A stretch of 23,511 nt of DNA from Petrotoga sp. UBA5851 (GTDB lineage Bacteria; Thermotogota; Thermotogae; Petrotogales; Petrotogaceae). The stretch spans positions 2,827 through 26,337 of the forward strand of contig DJGH01000078.1 of the NCBI GenBank assembly GCA_002431635.1, in the 5' to 3' direction. The notes below the pieces were generated by a model. That model searched no databases, had not been told where the DNA came from, and was given only the letters and a program-made list of their open reading frames with translations. Below, in pieces: positions 1-7,615 of the stretch. How positions within the stretch are numbered: position 1 is the stretch's first letter; every line of letters starts with the position of its first letter. A program made the translations under genes and the position numbers.

Positions 1-661
1 CTCCCATACCTGCCACATCTCCTACATTATCTCCGACATTATCCGCAATTACAGCAGGATTTCTTGGATCATCCTCGGGAATGCCAGCTTCAGTTTTTCC
101 AACCAGATCGGCTCCCACATCGGCAGCCTTTGTGAAAATACCGCCTCCAACACGTGCAAAAAGCGCTACAAAAGAAGCACCCATGGCATATCCGCTTAGC
201 AACACGGAGTTTCCATTTGAAAGGAAGAATACAGTTCCTAATCCCAGAATTCCCAAGGATGCGACGGTCATACCCATTACAGCTCCTCCATTAAAAGCTA
301 CTCTCAAGGCTTTTCCAAGAGAAGACACAGCCGCCTGAGCCGTTCTGCAGTTTGCTTTTGTGGCTATGCTCATTCCTATGAATCCTGAGAGTACAGAAAG
401 AGTGGCGCCAAAAATGAAGGTCAGTCCCATTTGCCAGCTCTGTATAAATCCAAGGAGAAGTGAAAAGATTATCAGAAGAACATACATTATCTTATATTCT
501 GAAAACAGAAAAGCTCTAGCTCCTATCTGAATTGAGTTAGAGATTTTTACCATTTTTTCGTTTCCGGGATCATTTTTCAGTACCCGCTTTGAAAGAAAAA
601 AAGTAAAGAGTAATCCTATGATTCCCGAAGAAATTCCTATCGTTCTGAGAAACTCGTCCAT
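1..661 (-). CDS. hppA: Membrane-bound proton/sodium-pumping pyrophosphatase, N-terminal part
   Basis: Integral membrane pyrophosphatase that couples PPi hydrolysis to ion pumping. Only the first ~220 of about 670 residues are present; the C-terminus runs off the left edge. The start is the ATG at 661, preceded by GGGAGGG at a spacing of about 6. Hydrophobic helices alternate with short loops. Near the cut end the translation reads DVGADLVGKTEAGIPEDDP and then ADNVGDNVGDVAGMG, which are the pyrophosphate/Mg-binding signatures of the family. The residues that separate K+-dependent from K+-independent enzymes, and H+ from Na+ pumps, lie in the missing part, so the ion cannot be named. It is divergent from the gene pair at 933 and has its own promoter. 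Confidence 0.95.
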   Translation of the reverse strand, partial: MDEFLRTIGISSGIIGLLFTFFLSKRVLKNDPGNEKMVKISNSIQIGARAFLFSEYKIMYVLLIIFSLLLGFIQSWQMGLTFIFGATLSVLSGFIGMSIATKANCRTAQAAVSSLGKALRVAFNGGAVMGMTVASLGILGLGTVFFLSNGNSVLLSGYAMGASFVALFARVGGGIFTKAADVGADLVGKTEAGIPEDDPRNPAVIADNVGDNVGDVAGMG

Positions 662-696
662 ACCAATCCCTCCCGAAGAACATGTTTTATAAAGAT

Positions 697-725
697 ATTC
701 TATCATATAAAAAGATTTCTGTAAA
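697..725 (-). promoter_or_regulatory. Sigma70-type promoter for hppA
   Basis: On the minus strand TTTACA (720-725) and TAGAAT (697-702) are separated by exactly 17 bases, about 35 bases upstream of the hppA start codon. Each hexamer matches the consensus at five of six positions. Confidence 0.65.
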
Positions 726-826
726 CATTTTAAAAAGATTAATTACAATAAATACTGAATCATATCTCACTTAAACAGGTTCAAACTACTAATTACCCCA
801 AAAAACAAGGTATTCTGTGCATACAT

Positions 827-855
827 TTGTTTAAAATCACAAATTATGATAAAAT
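827..855 (+). promoter_or_regulatory. Sigma70-type promoter for the 933-1929 gene pair
   Basis: TTGTTT (827-832) and TAAAAT (850-855) are 17 bases apart. The sequence between this promoter and the ORF at 933 is AT-rich with a weak AAGAA/TTCTT hairpin near 869-890. Confidence 0.5.
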
Positions 856-932
856 GAGTAAAAGAGTTTATAAGAATTTTTTAAGTTCTTTGAGGTAGGA
901 TTTTATAAATTCAAAAAAAGGGGGAACAGAAA

Positions 933-1151
933 ATGCAGAAATTTTTAGCGGTGACTCTTCTGAGCCTTTTCCTCACAACACCGGGTTTCTCCGTAAAATC
1001 CCTTCTCGCCGGTAAGAACCTTCCTGTTCTAAAAAAAAGCAATCAAAGTTATCTGTGTGCTCCAAAGTACGGTACTCAGAATCGCATCTCTCAAAAAACA
1101 GCCGATAAGATCGCCGATAGTATCGCTGATAGTATCGCTGATAATATCTAA
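933..1151 (+). CDS. Small predicted secreted protein with C-terminal tetrapeptide repeat
   Basis: I do not recognise a family. The 72-residue ORF starts at ATG 933 with a GGGGG ribosome site 8 bases upstream. Residues 1-20 look like a signal peptide (MQKFLAVTLLSLFLTTPGFS). The middle is polar and basic. The last 16 residues are built from a repeated unit, DKIA-DSIA-DSIA-DNI, encoded by four 12-bp repeats. It lies 19 bases upstream of the TTG start of the amidase, so the two are probably co-transcribed and perhaps translationally coupled. Good ribosome site, signal peptide and position argue for a real gene. The short length and low-complexity end leave open a leader ORF or a decaying gene. 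Confidence 0.5.
   Translation: MQKFLAVTLLSLFLTTPGFSVKSLLAGKNLPVLKKSNQSYLCAPKYGTQNRISQKTADKIADSIADSIADNI
1104..1151 (+). repeat. Four tandem 12-bp repeats at the 3' end of the small ORF
   Basis: Units GATAAGATCGCC, GATAGTATCGCT, GATAGTATCGCT and GATAATATCTAA run head to tail. The two central copies are identical. The last copy carries the stop codon. Because the unit is a multiple of three, gain or loss of copies keeps the frame. Confidence 0.85.
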
Positions 1152-1170
1152 TAGTATGGATGGTGAATAG

Positions 1171-1929
1171 TTGCACTCCTATAAAAATAGAATTTTTTTG
1201 AAAAGTCTTTTTATATTTTGTGTTTTATCCTTTTGTACTCTAACGGTTTATGGAATGGCAAACAATAATGCAAAAGCAAAAAAATATGTGGTGGTCATAG
1301 ATCCGGGACATGGAGGTAGTGATCCGGGAACTTTGGGTCAGTTAGGTTCAAAGGAAAAAGATATAAATCTTTTGGTGACTGAAAAAGTTAAACAACTGCT
1401 TTCCAAGTATAAAGTTACTGTTCAGCTGACACGTACAGATGACAGCTATGTTGAAGTGCATGAAAGAGCTTTGATGTCAAACTTTTATGAAGCAGATCTT
1501 TTTATAAGTATCCATCTTAATTCGTATACCGAGAACAGGGAAATAAGAGGAAGTGAGATTTATTATTTTGATTATCAGCGTGAGGCTTACACTAAAAGGC
1601 TAATTCTGAAAGAGAACTTTGATGAGAAAAAAGACAAAAAAGTCATTGAGGAATGGGTTAATGATAAGGAAAATTCAATAAAACCCAGCATAAAATTTGC
1701 TAATATAATTGCAGATAATGTTGAAAAGAACGGGATTAAGCTACGTGGGGTTATGCCTAACCTTGATCTGGCAGTCATGGCCTACGGACGAGCACCTACG
1801 GTTTTATTCGAACTTGAGTTTTTAAGTAACCTTACTGTGGAGGCTAAGTTTAAAAACGGCATATATGTAGACCTTTTTGCAAAAATAATTAAGGATTCAA
1901 TTCTGCAATATTTTGACATAAGGCAGTAG
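1171..1929 (+). CDS. Secreted N-acetylmuramoyl-L-alanine amidase (Amidase_3)
   Basis: Zinc amidase that cleaves the bond between N-acetylmuramic acid and L-alanine in peptidoglycan, acting outside the cytoplasmic membrane. The 252-residue protein has an N-terminal signal segment (about residues 8-28) followed by one catalytic domain. Visible family residues are DPGHGG (44-49, zinc ligand His47), the Glu of KEKD (62), SIHLNS (zinc ligand His115) and the catalytic Glu in LFELEFLSN (Glu214). No SH3, LysM or AMIN domain is present. The start used is TTG 1171 with GGTGA 4 bases upstream. An ATG at 1255 would remove the signal peptide and is less likely. It follows the small secreted ORF by 19 bases. 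No clear terminator follows before the tRNA promoter. Confidence 0.92.
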   Translation: MHSYKNRIFLKSLFIFCVLSFCTLTVYGMANNNAKAKKYVVVIDPGHGGSDPGTLGQLGSKEKDINLLVTEKVKQLLSKYKVTVQLTRTDDSYVEVHERALMSNFYEADLFISIHLNSYTENREIRGSEIYYFDYQREAYTKRLILKENFDEKKDKKVIEEWVNDKENSIKPSIKFANIIADNVEKNGIKLRGVMPNLDLAVMAYGRAPTVLFELEFLSNLTVEAKFKNGIYVDLFAKIIKDSILQYFDIRQ

Positions 1930-2008
1930 ACGTAAAAAGAAAAACTCAGTAAGCAGGTAAAAAGCTTTACATGTAACATACACTAAACTATTTTGAAAAA
2001 ACTTAATA

Positions 2009-2037
2009 TTGACAAACCCTGTCAGTTGTGATAATAT
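2009..2037 (+). promoter_or_regulatory. Strong promoter of the tRNA cluster
   Basis: A perfect TTGACA (2009-2014), a 17-base spacer and TAATAT (2032-2037), with TG one base before the -10 (extended -10). The expected start of transcription is about 15 bases upstream of tRNA-Pro. Confidence 0.85.
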
Positions 2038-2058
2038 ATATTTCGTAAGAGTTGAGTA

Positions 2059-2135
2059 CGGAGCGTAGCGCAGGTTGGGAGCGCGCCGGTCTTGGGCACC
2101 GGAGGACGCTGGTTCAAACCCAGTCGCTCCGACCA
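2059..2135 (+). tRNA. tRNA-Pro(TGG)
   Basis: Acceptor arms CGGAGCG/CGCTCCG pair fully. The anticodon stem CCGGT/ACCGG closes the loop CTTGGGC with anticodon TGG. The TΨC arm reads GGTTCAAACC and CCA is encoded. First gene of the four-tRNA cluster. Confidence 0.97.
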
Positions 2136-2147
2136 TATTTTCCAAGT

Positions 2148-2222
2148 GCGGCTGTAGTTCAACGGTAGAATAACGGCCTTCCAAGCCGTGGGTTGCGGGT
2201 TCGAATCCCGTCGGCCGCTCCA
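2148..2222 (+). tRNA. tRNA-Gly(TCC)
   Basis: Acceptor GCGGCTG/CGGCCGC (one G·U). Anticodon stem ACGGC/GCCGT closes CTTCCAA with anticodon TCC. TΨC arm GGGTTCGAATCCC, encoded CCA. Its end directly abuts the next tRNA. Confidence 0.97.
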
Positions 2223-2299
2223 GCGCCCGTAGCTCAACTGGATAGAGCACTGGATTTCTAATCCGGGGGTTGGGAGTTCGAGCCTCTCCGGGCGCGCCA
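2223..2299 (+). tRNA. tRNA-Arg(TCT)
   Basis: Acceptor GCGCCCG/CGGGCGC. Anticodon stem CTGGA/TCCGG closes TTTCTAA with anticodon TCT. Encoded CCA. It begins at the base after the CCA of tRNA-Gly, so processing at one end releases both. Confidence 0.97.
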
Positions 2300-2307
2300 G
2301 TGTGAAG

Positions 2308-2336
2308 TATAGGCGGCTTATAGCCGTCTGTATTTT
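2308..2336 (+). other. Hairpin between tRNA-Arg and tRNA-His
   Basis: An 11-bp stem (2308-2318 with 2322-2332, two G·U pairs) around a TAT loop, followed by only four T. It is either a weak terminator that lowers tRNA-His relative to the three upstream tRNAs, or a processing signal. No separate promoter for tRNA-His is visible. Confidence 0.5.
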
Positions 2337-2345
2337 ATGAGGCAT

Positions 2346-2421
2346 GGTGGTTATAGTTCAGCGGTAGAACGCCTGACTGTGGATCAGGATGTCGTGGGTT
2401 CAAATCCCACTAGCCACCCCA
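2346..2421 (+). tRNA. tRNA-His(GTG)
   Basis: Acceptor GTGGTTA/TAGCCAC with the histidine-specific extra G-1 (2346) facing C73 (2418). Anticodon stem CCTGA/TCAGG closes CTGTGGA with anticodon GTG. Encoded CCA at 2419-2421. Last gene of the cluster. Confidence 0.96.
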
Positions 2422-2422
2422 T

Positions 2423-2458
2423 AAAAAAAACAACAACTTTTAGTTGTTGTTTTTTTTA
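2423..2458. terminator. Bidirectional intrinsic terminator (tRNA cluster / MFS gene)
   Basis: Stem CAACAAC/GTTGTTG with loop TTTTA, flanked by an A-run on the left and a T-run on the right, so it can terminate transcription from both sides. The stop codon of the converging MFS gene (2456-2458) lies in the right T-run. Confidence 0.9.
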
Positions 2459-3661
2459 TGGGTGAACATTTTGTCTTTTGTATAATTCTGTGACCAAAGT
2501 GCTGTTTCTGATTGGAAAGTAAGTCCAAAGGTATAAAATGATATTTAGAATATAGAAAACTGCGCTTATGAGAAAAAGAGTCTTGTAACCCGACAGACCT
2601 GAAGATACGATGACACCAAACAGACCAGAAGCCACACCACGGACGATATTGTTCATGAAGTTGCTTAAGCTGTTTATAATGGCAACCTTTTCTTTAGGCA
2701 GGGCTGAGAATATAATGGTGCTTGTCACCGGCGAGGTCATATTCATCAATGAGTATCTCAGGGCATAGCATGCTGTAAACAGGTAAGGATCACGTATATA
2801 CCCCAGCATCATAACAAGCGGAATAACTAGAAACTGCATCCATGCTGTGTATTGGACAGCGCCAAACTTTTCCGAGAGTTTGTGTGAGTAAAATGATCCG
2901 ATAGCGGTACCTAGTTGTGCTACTGAAAGAGCCGCTCCGATCATAGCTGGACTCATCTTGAACAGATCAAAAAATATCAAGTTGCCAAAATTAATGAATA
3001 GACCTGCTCCAAAGCCGACAAAAGCAGTCGTTAGAACATATCCGGTGACTATTCGTTTCTGCCCGCAGTTCAGTCCTTTCAATACCAGAAGATCCTGAGT
3101 TTTTACTTTGACCGGTTCATCCGCATATGAAAGATTTATTATGACAAGGGTAGAAAGTACAAAAGATATGCCTGCTAAGATCAGGGTGAATTTTAAACCA
3201 AATATATCTCCGAAATATCCGCCAATTATATTGCCTATCAGACCGCTTCCCATACTTACTCCGGCATTGTACCCAAAAGCCTTGGCTCTTGTCCTGTTGT
3301 CTGTAAGTTCAAGGATTATGACATTTAAAAGGATATTCCGCGCTACTCCCATTCCTCCGTTTAAGAAAGCTGTATAGATAAGCATGTCAGGATAAGGGAA
3401 AAAAGCCCTCAACAGCATTATCAGACCTGAAATGCATGCTGTAGCAACAATTATCTTCTTTTTGCCCAAGCTGCTTCCGAAGACCCCAAGGAGAGTTCCT
3501 ATTATTGCCGAACCGTAAAGTTCAAGAGATGTGAAGTTCCCGATTGTAGAGTTTGTAAGTCCGTTATTGCGTAGAAAAAGATTGAAAACCACGCTATAGA
3601 TGGATGCGCTGGTTCCCGAAATAAGTGAGTACAGTATTATGCTTTTTACCTTTGCGCTCAT
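2456..3661 (-). CDS. Major facilitator superfamily transporter
   Basis: Inner-membrane secondary transporter of about 401 residues, the usual length for a 12-helix MFS protein. Hydrophobic segments are spread over the whole length, and a polar stretch near the middle (after NLSYADEPVKVKTQDL) fits the loop between the two six-helix halves. Substrate cannot be inferred from sequence or neighbours. I place the start at ATG 3661 (MSAKVKS), which has GAGGTG 7 bases upstream; an in-frame TTG at 3676 lacks a comparable site. It converges with the tRNA cluster and diverges from comFB. A TATAAT on the minus strand at 3700-3705 is the likely -10. Confidence 0.88.
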   Translation of the reverse strand: MSAKVKSIILYSLISGTSASIYSVVFNLFLRNNGLTNSTIGNFTSLELYGSAIIGTLLGVFGSSLGKKKIIVATACISGLIMLLRAFFPYPDMLIYTAFLNGGMGVARNILLNVIILELTDNRTRAKAFGYNAGVSMGSGLIGNIIGGYFGDIFGLKFTLILAGISFVLSTLVIINLSYADEPVKVKTQDLLVLKGLNCGQKRIVTGYVLTTAFVGFGAGLFINFGNLIFFDLFKMSPAMIGAALSVAQLGTAIGSFYSHKLSEKFGAVQYTAWMQFLVIPLVMMLGYIRDPYLFTACYALRYSLMNMTSPVTSTIIFSALPKEKVAIINSLSNFMNNIVRGVASGLFGVIVSSGLSGYKTLFLISAVFYILNIILYLWTYFPIRNSTLVTELYKRQNVHP

Positions 3662-3699
3662 TCTGATGCACCTCAAACGTTTGTCTTGCTAACAAAATC

Positions 3700-3705
3700 A
3701 TTATA
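3700..3705 (-). promoter_or_regulatory. Probable -10 box of the MFS gene
   Basis: TATAAT on the minus strand about 40 bases ahead of the start codon. I see no good -35 hexamer at 16-18 bases. Confidence 0.4.
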
Positions 3706-3771
3706 CATATAAAAGGTTACGGAAATGCTTAAAAAAAATTATCTTACAAAGTATATCGGTTTAAAGTTTTA

Positions 3772-3780
3772 TGGTATAAT
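3772..3780 (+). promoter_or_regulatory. Extended -10 promoter of comFB
   Basis: TGGTATAAT, a consensus extended -10, lies 22 bases before the TTG start. The -35 position (TATATC) is poor. The 5' UTR must be very short, beginning just before the ribosome site. Confidence 0.65.
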
Positions 3781-3802
3781 TCGAATGCGGAGGTGAATAA
3801 AG

Positions 3803-4198
3803 TTGATCCCTAAGAAACTCGGAATTTTCAATATGATGGAGTTTATTGTAGCTGAAATAACAGAAGACCTCTTTCTTATGAACAGTTTTCAGATATGTCA
3901 ATGCGATAAGTGTAAGACTGACGTTATAATAATGGCTCTTAACAAGCTTCCCGCCAGATATGTGATTACGGAAAAGGGTCGCATATTTACAGAAATAGAA
4001 ACATGTAAGTCGCAGTATAAGGTTGATGTGCTTAAGGCAGTCATTGAAAGCATAGAGACTGTAAGGGCCAGGCCGAGTCATCCGCCTCAGAAGATGAAAA
4101 GTTCTGTTCCTGACGGTATAGAGGATCCCAATCAGGTTGAAGCTTTTCTTGATGAGCTTGAGGATATAATTAACAAAAAATCAACAAAAAACAATTGA
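3803..4198 (+). CDS. comFB: ComFB family protein (late competence development)
   Basis: Small cytoplasmic protein of 131 residues. The cysteine cluster CQCDKCKTDV (Cys32, 34, 37) followed by ALNKLPARYVITEKGRIF is the ComFB core, with a further Cys near residue 69 and a conserved DVLKAVIESIETVRARPSHP segment. The family takes its name from the comF operon of Bacillus; its molecular role is poorly defined, and in some bacteria it has been linked to nucleotide second-messenger binding. The start is TTG 3803 behind GCGGAGGTG (7-base spacing). It is transcribed alone, divergently from the MFS gene. The acidic tail has no recognisable motif. No other competence gene is in the window. Confidence 0.85.
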   Translation: MIPKKLGIFNMMEFIVAEITEDLFLMNSFQICQCDKCKTDVIIMALNKLPARYVITEKGRIFTEIETCKSQYKVDVLKAVIESIETVRARPSHPPQKMKSSVPDGIEDPNQVEAFLDELEDIINKKSTKNN

Positions 4199-4267
4199 GT
4201 TCTTTGTTAATTGATTTATAAAAAAAGCTTTGAAATATAAGATTAATGGATATTAGAGAAAATAATG

Positions 4268-4299
4268 CTTTGAATCAATTCAAAGTATCTTATTTTTTT
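4268..4299 (+). terminator. Probable terminator after comFB
   Basis: Hairpin CTTTGAA-TCAA-TTCAAAG followed by TATCTTA and seven T. A second pairing, ATAAGAT (4237-4243) with ATCTTAT (4287-4293), could extend the structure. It is AT-rich and so weak. Confidence 0.5.
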
Positions 4300-4415
4300 G
4301 TTAACGAAAAAGTTACCAACCTGTTTGTTCTTTGTATACTGTGTTATCTTCTTTTCACCCAAAAAAATTAAATTTATAGTATACTTAACAGGGATTATTT
4401 ATGGAGGGTACAACA

Positions 4416-5744
4416 ATGTTTGAGAACCTGCAGAAAAAAATGGCGAGTGTCTTTAAAACTCTCTCCGGCAAAGGAAGAATATCAGAATCAAACATAAAAG
4501 AGGCCGTTAATTCGGTCAAGCTTTCGTTGCTTGAAGCCGATGTCAATTACAAGGTAGTCAAGGAACTGGTTGAAAAGCTTAAGATTGAATCCATAGGTGC
4601 TAAGGTAATGCAGAGCCTATCACCTGACCAGGAGTTCATAAGAATAGTCAGAGATGAACTGGTTGAAATAATGGGTGGAAAAGAACCTGTAAAGTTAGAT
4701 CTTAAAAGAAATCCTGCTTATATAATGTTGGCAGGGCTTCAGGGAAGCGGTAAAACCACAAGTGCCGCCAAACTTGCCAAAATGTATAAAGAAAAAGGGC
4801 GTAAGCCTCTTCTTGTAGCTGCCGACACGTACAGACCAGCTGCTATAGAACAGCTTGTTCAGTTAGGAAGGCAGATAGATGTTCCAGTTTTTTCGGGGGA
4901 TAGAAAGAATGCCCTGGAGATAGTAAAACAGGCAAAAGACTTTGCAATAAGAAATATACATGATATTGTTATTATTGATACCGCCGGAAGACTCCATATT
5001 GACAGTGATATGATGGCTGAAGTGAGAAAGATTCATGATATGGTTAATCCAGATGAAACCCTCATGGTAGTTGATTCTATGATGGGACAGGATGCCGTAA
5101 GAGCTGCAACGGAGTTCAATAATCAGTTAGAGCTTTCAGGATTTATAATAACCAAGCTCGACGGTGATTCAAGAGGCGGAGTAATAATCTCTATAAGGTA
5201 TGTAACTTCCAAGCCTATAAAGCTGGTGGGTCTGGGTGAAAAGCTCGATAATCTTGAGCCTTTTTATGCTGAAAGGTATGCCGGCAGGGTTCTTGGAATG
5301 GGAGACGTTCTTACGCTCATTGAAAAAGTCGAAAAAGAGGTTCAAGGAGAAGAAGCGGAAAAAGCGGCGCAGAAGTTCCTTGAAAATAAGTTTGACCTTG
5401 AAGATTTTCTCCAGCAGCTTAAGCAAATAAAAAAACTTGGTCCTTTAAGTCAGATTCTTGAAATGCTTCCGGGAAATATTCCAAAGGAGAATGTTGATAT
5501 TGCCAAGGGCGAAAAACAGATGAAGAAGATGGAAGCTATTATCCAGTCTATGACTCCCCAGGAGAGGAAAAACCCGAAGGTACTTAATTTTTCAAGGAAA
5601 CAGAGAGTTGCCAAAGGCAGTGGTACATCACTTCAGGAAATTAACAAGGTTCTTCAGTCTTACGAGGAAATGAAAAAGATGATGAAGCAGTTCAAAAGCA
5701 TGGGGAAAAAGAAGTTCTTTGGGAAAATGCCATTTAATATGTAA
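4416..5744 (+). CDS. ffh: Signal recognition particle protein Ffh (SRP54)
   Basis: GTPase that binds signal sequences on ribosomes and delivers them to FtsY at the membrane. The 442 residues match the usual length. Order: N domain (about 1-95), G domain with P-loop GLQGSGKTT (107-115), DTYRPAAIEQL, DTAGR (188-192) and TKLDGDSRGG (from 246), then a methionine-rich M domain with EMLPGN and SRKQRVAKGSGTSLQEIN, the RNA-binding region. I start at ATG 4416 (MFENLQ) because GGAGGG sits 7 bases upstream. An in-frame ATG at 4401 would place that ribosome site inside the gene. First gene of the eight-gene block to lepB. No SRP RNA gene is seen in the window. Confidence 0.98.
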   Translation: MFENLQKKMASVFKTLSGKGRISESNIKEAVNSVKLSLLEADVNYKVVKELVEKLKIESIGAKVMQSLSPDQEFIRIVRDELVEIMGGKEPVKLDLKRNPAYIMLAGLQGSGKTTSAAKLAKMYKEKGRKPLLVAADTYRPAAIEQLVQLGRQIDVPVFSGDRKNALEIVKQAKDFAIRNIHDIVIIDTAGRLHIDSDMMAEVRKIHDMVNPDETLMVVDSMMGQDAVRAATEFNNQLELSGFIITKLDGDSRGGVIISIRYVTSKPIKLVGLGEKLDNLEPFYAERYAGRVLGMGDVLTLIEKVEKEVQGEEAEKAAQKFLENKFDLEDFLQQLKQIKKLGPLSQILEMLPGNIPKENVDIAKGEKQMKKMEAIIQSMTPQERKNPKVLNFSRKQRVAKGSGTSLQEINKVLQSYEEMKKMMKQFKSMGKKKFFGKMPFNM

Positions 5745-5775
5745 TATTTAAAATATTCAGGAGGTGTTTTTTAGC

Positions 5776-6081
5776 ATGGTAAAGATAAGATTGAACAGAA
5801 TGGGAAGAAGGCATCAGCCGTTTTACAGATTAGTAGTGGTCGATTCAAGAGAAAAAAGAAGCGGACAGTATATTCAGTCGCTTGGATTCTATGATCCAAT
5901 AAACGATAAGCTTCCGTTTAAAGTAGATTCGGAAAAAGCTATTGAATGGCTCATGAAGGGTGCTCAGCCTACTGATACTGCAAGAAATATACTTTCAAGA
6001 ACCGGAGTAATGAAGAAATTTGATGAGATGAAGCATGCCCAGAAAGTTGCCAGAAAAGAAAATAAGGGAGCAGCAAATTAA
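5776..6081 (+). CDS. rpsP: 30S ribosomal protein S16
   Basis: Small-subunit protein of 101 residues with the family N-terminus MVKIRLNRMGRRHQPFYRLVV, then SLGFYDP. The start is ATG 5776 with AGGAGGTG 9 bases upstream; an in-frame GTG at 5764 falls on the ribosome site and is rejected. The stop overlaps the next ATG (TAATG), a sign of translational coupling to khpA. Confidence 0.98.
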   Translation: MVKIRLNRMGRRHQPFYRLVVVDSREKRSGQYIQSLGFYDPINDKLPFKVDSEKAIEWLMKGAQPTDTARNILSRTGVMKKFDEMKHAQKVARKENKGAAN

Positions 6082-6311
6082 TGAAAGAGTTTTTAGAAGA
6101 AATACTGAAGAGAATTGTCAAGCATCCTGATGATATAGCGATAGTTGAGTTTGACGATACTTCAGTGAAGACTTTTGAAATTATTGTCAACAATGAAGAT
6201 GTAGGTCAGATTATAGGAAAAGACGGAAGAACTATAAAATCGATCAACACCATCCTGAATGCTGCCAAGTCCAGCGAAGGTAAGAAGTTTGTCCTTAAGG
6301 TCATAAGGTGA
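6081..6311 (+). CDS. khpA: KH-domain RNA-binding protein KhpA
   Basis: 76-residue single type II KH domain. The RNA-binding loop is visible as QIIGKDGRTIKSINTIL (the GxxG is GKDG). KhpA-type proteins bind RNA, often with KhpB/Jag, and are encoded between rpsP and rimM in many bacteria, as here. The start codon overlaps the rpsP stop by one base. Confidence 0.95.
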   Translation: MKEFLEEILKRIVKHPDDIAIVEFDDTSVKTFEIIVNNEDVGQIIGKDGRTIKSINTILNAAKSSEGKKFVLKVIR

Positions 6312-6315
6312 GCGG

Positions 6316-6882
6316 ATGCAAAGACTTGACGACCTGCTGAAGGATAGGATATCGGTTGGAAAGTTTTCAAATACCCATACTTTGAGCGGAGAACTTAAAC
6401 TTCTGCCATATACAAATGCAACCGAAGTTTTTTCGGATCTTGATGAAGTTCTTCTTTTCAACCCGGAAAAGAAAAGTTTTTTCTTTTCCAAGGTTCTGAA
6501 AGTAAGAAGATCCAACAGACTATTTATACTTAAGCTCGCAGGCGTCGAAGATGTTGTATCGGCAGAAAAGCTTATCGGATTTGAGGTTTTTGTAGACAGA
6601 AGCAAAATGCCGCATACAGGTGCTGATGAGTACTATTTTTATGAACTTATCGGCTGTTCGGTTTTTGATGAAGAGGACTTCCTTTTAGGAACGGTTGAGG
6701 AAGTTTTTCAGACAGGCTCCAATGATGTTATACTCGTCCAAAAAAGCATAAGCAGATTTGAAAAAGAAGAGCTTCTTATTCCCTTGATAAAGCAGAATGT
6801 GATAAGTATAGACAAGCTAGGCAAGGTGATAAAAATAACGAAGCCGCAGTACTATGAAGATGATCAGAAAGATGAAGATTAG
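6316..6882 (+). CDS. rimM: 16S rRNA processing protein RimM
   Basis: Assembly factor for the head of the 30S subunit that contacts S19. The 188 residues hold the N-terminal RimM domain (VGKFSNTHTLSGELKLLPYT near residue 14, then GFEVFVDRSKMP) and the C-terminal PRC-barrel domain (YYFYELIGCSVFDEE...LGTVEEVFQTGSNDVILV...LLIPLIKQNVISIDK). It starts 4 bases after khpA and its end overlaps trmD by 11 bases. Confidence 0.95.
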   Translation: MQRLDDLLKDRISVGKFSNTHTLSGELKLLPYTNATEVFSDLDEVLLFNPEKKSFFFSKVLKVRRSNRLFILKLAGVEDVVSAEKLIGFEVFVDRSKMPHTGADEYYFYELIGCSVFDEEDFLLGTVEEVFQTGSNDVILVQKSISRFEKEELLIPLIKQNVISIDKLGKVIKITKPQYYEDDQKDED

Positions 6883-7615
6883 CGCTGTCAGCATTTTTCC
6901 ACAGATATTTTCTGTTCTTTCGGATTATGGAGTAACGGGAAAAGCTCTGGAAAAAAAGCTTATTGATTTTACTGCGTTTGATCTGAGAGAGTTTACCAGT
7001 GATAAGCACAAAGTTACGGATCGGCCGGGTTTTGGCGGTGGGGCCGGAATGGTGATGCTTATAGAGCCATTCTTCAATTTTTATGATTATTACATGAAAA
7101 CCTATTCCGCAAAACCTTATGTAGTGCTTATGTCTCCGGCTGGAAAGACTTTTACAAACGATATTGCCAGAGAGCTTTCGCAAAAAGATGATCTGGTGTT
7201 TTTCTGCGGCAGGTATGAAGGCATAGATGAACGGATAAACAGCATAGTAGACATGGAACTTTCCGCAGGCGATTTTGTGATGACAGGCGGAGAACTTCCT
7301 TCGATGCTTATGATTGATGCCATATCTAGATTTATTCCTGGGGTTGTTGGAGATGAAAACAGCGTTATAAACGACTCTTTTTACGATGGGCTGCTTGATT
7401 ATCCGCATTATACCAAGCCAGCCGTTTTCAGGAACATGACTGTACCAGAGGTTCTCAGGAGCGGTAACCACAAAGAAATAGATTTATACAGGAAAAAACA
7501 GAGCTTTATCAACACGATACTTAAAAGACCTGATCTTTTCATAAAAAGAGAACTTTCCGCCGAGGACAAGAAAGTGCTGGTCGAAATAATTACGGAGCTG
7601 ATTAAAGATGCTTGA
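6872..7615 (+). CDS. trmD: tRNA (guanine-37-N1) methyltransferase TrmD
   Basis: SPOUT methyltransferase that makes m1G37 in tRNAs and prevents frameshifting. 247 residues from MKISAVSIFP. Visible motifs: GFGGGAGMVM (54-63), GRYEGIDER (113-121), the trefoil-knot segment GDFVMTGGELPSMLMIDAIS, and HYTKP. The start at 6872 lies inside rimM and gives the canonical N-terminus. ATGs at 6854 and 6860 would add residues not seen in the family. No strong ribosome site precedes it, so translation is probably coupled to rimM. Confidence 0.97.
   Translation: MKISAVSIFPQIFSVLSDYGVTGKALEKKLIDFTAFDLREFTSDKHKVTDRPGFGGGAGMVMLIEPFFNFYDYYMKTYSAKPYVVLMSPAGKTFTNDIARELSQKDDLVFFCGRYEGIDERINSIVDMELSAGDFVMTGGELPSMLMIDAISRFIPGVVGDENSVINDSFYDGLLDYPHYTKPAVFRNMTVPEVLRSGNHKEIDLYRKKQSFINTILKRPDLFIKRELSAEDKKVLVEIITELIKDA

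Noticed and set aside
81..338. Plus-strand open frame within the first 661 bases
   Set aside because: It is the antisense shadow of the hppA coding region, which carries the pyrophosphatase signatures.
2022..2345. Long open frames on the minus strand through the tRNA cluster
   Set aside because: They are antisense to four well-formed tRNAs and give the familiar false protein seen opposite tRNA genes.
4199..4415. SRP RNA gene upstream of ffh
   Set aside because: No GGAAG/GCAGC tetraloop domain typical of SRP RNA is present; the region is AT-rich with only a weak terminator-like hairpin.
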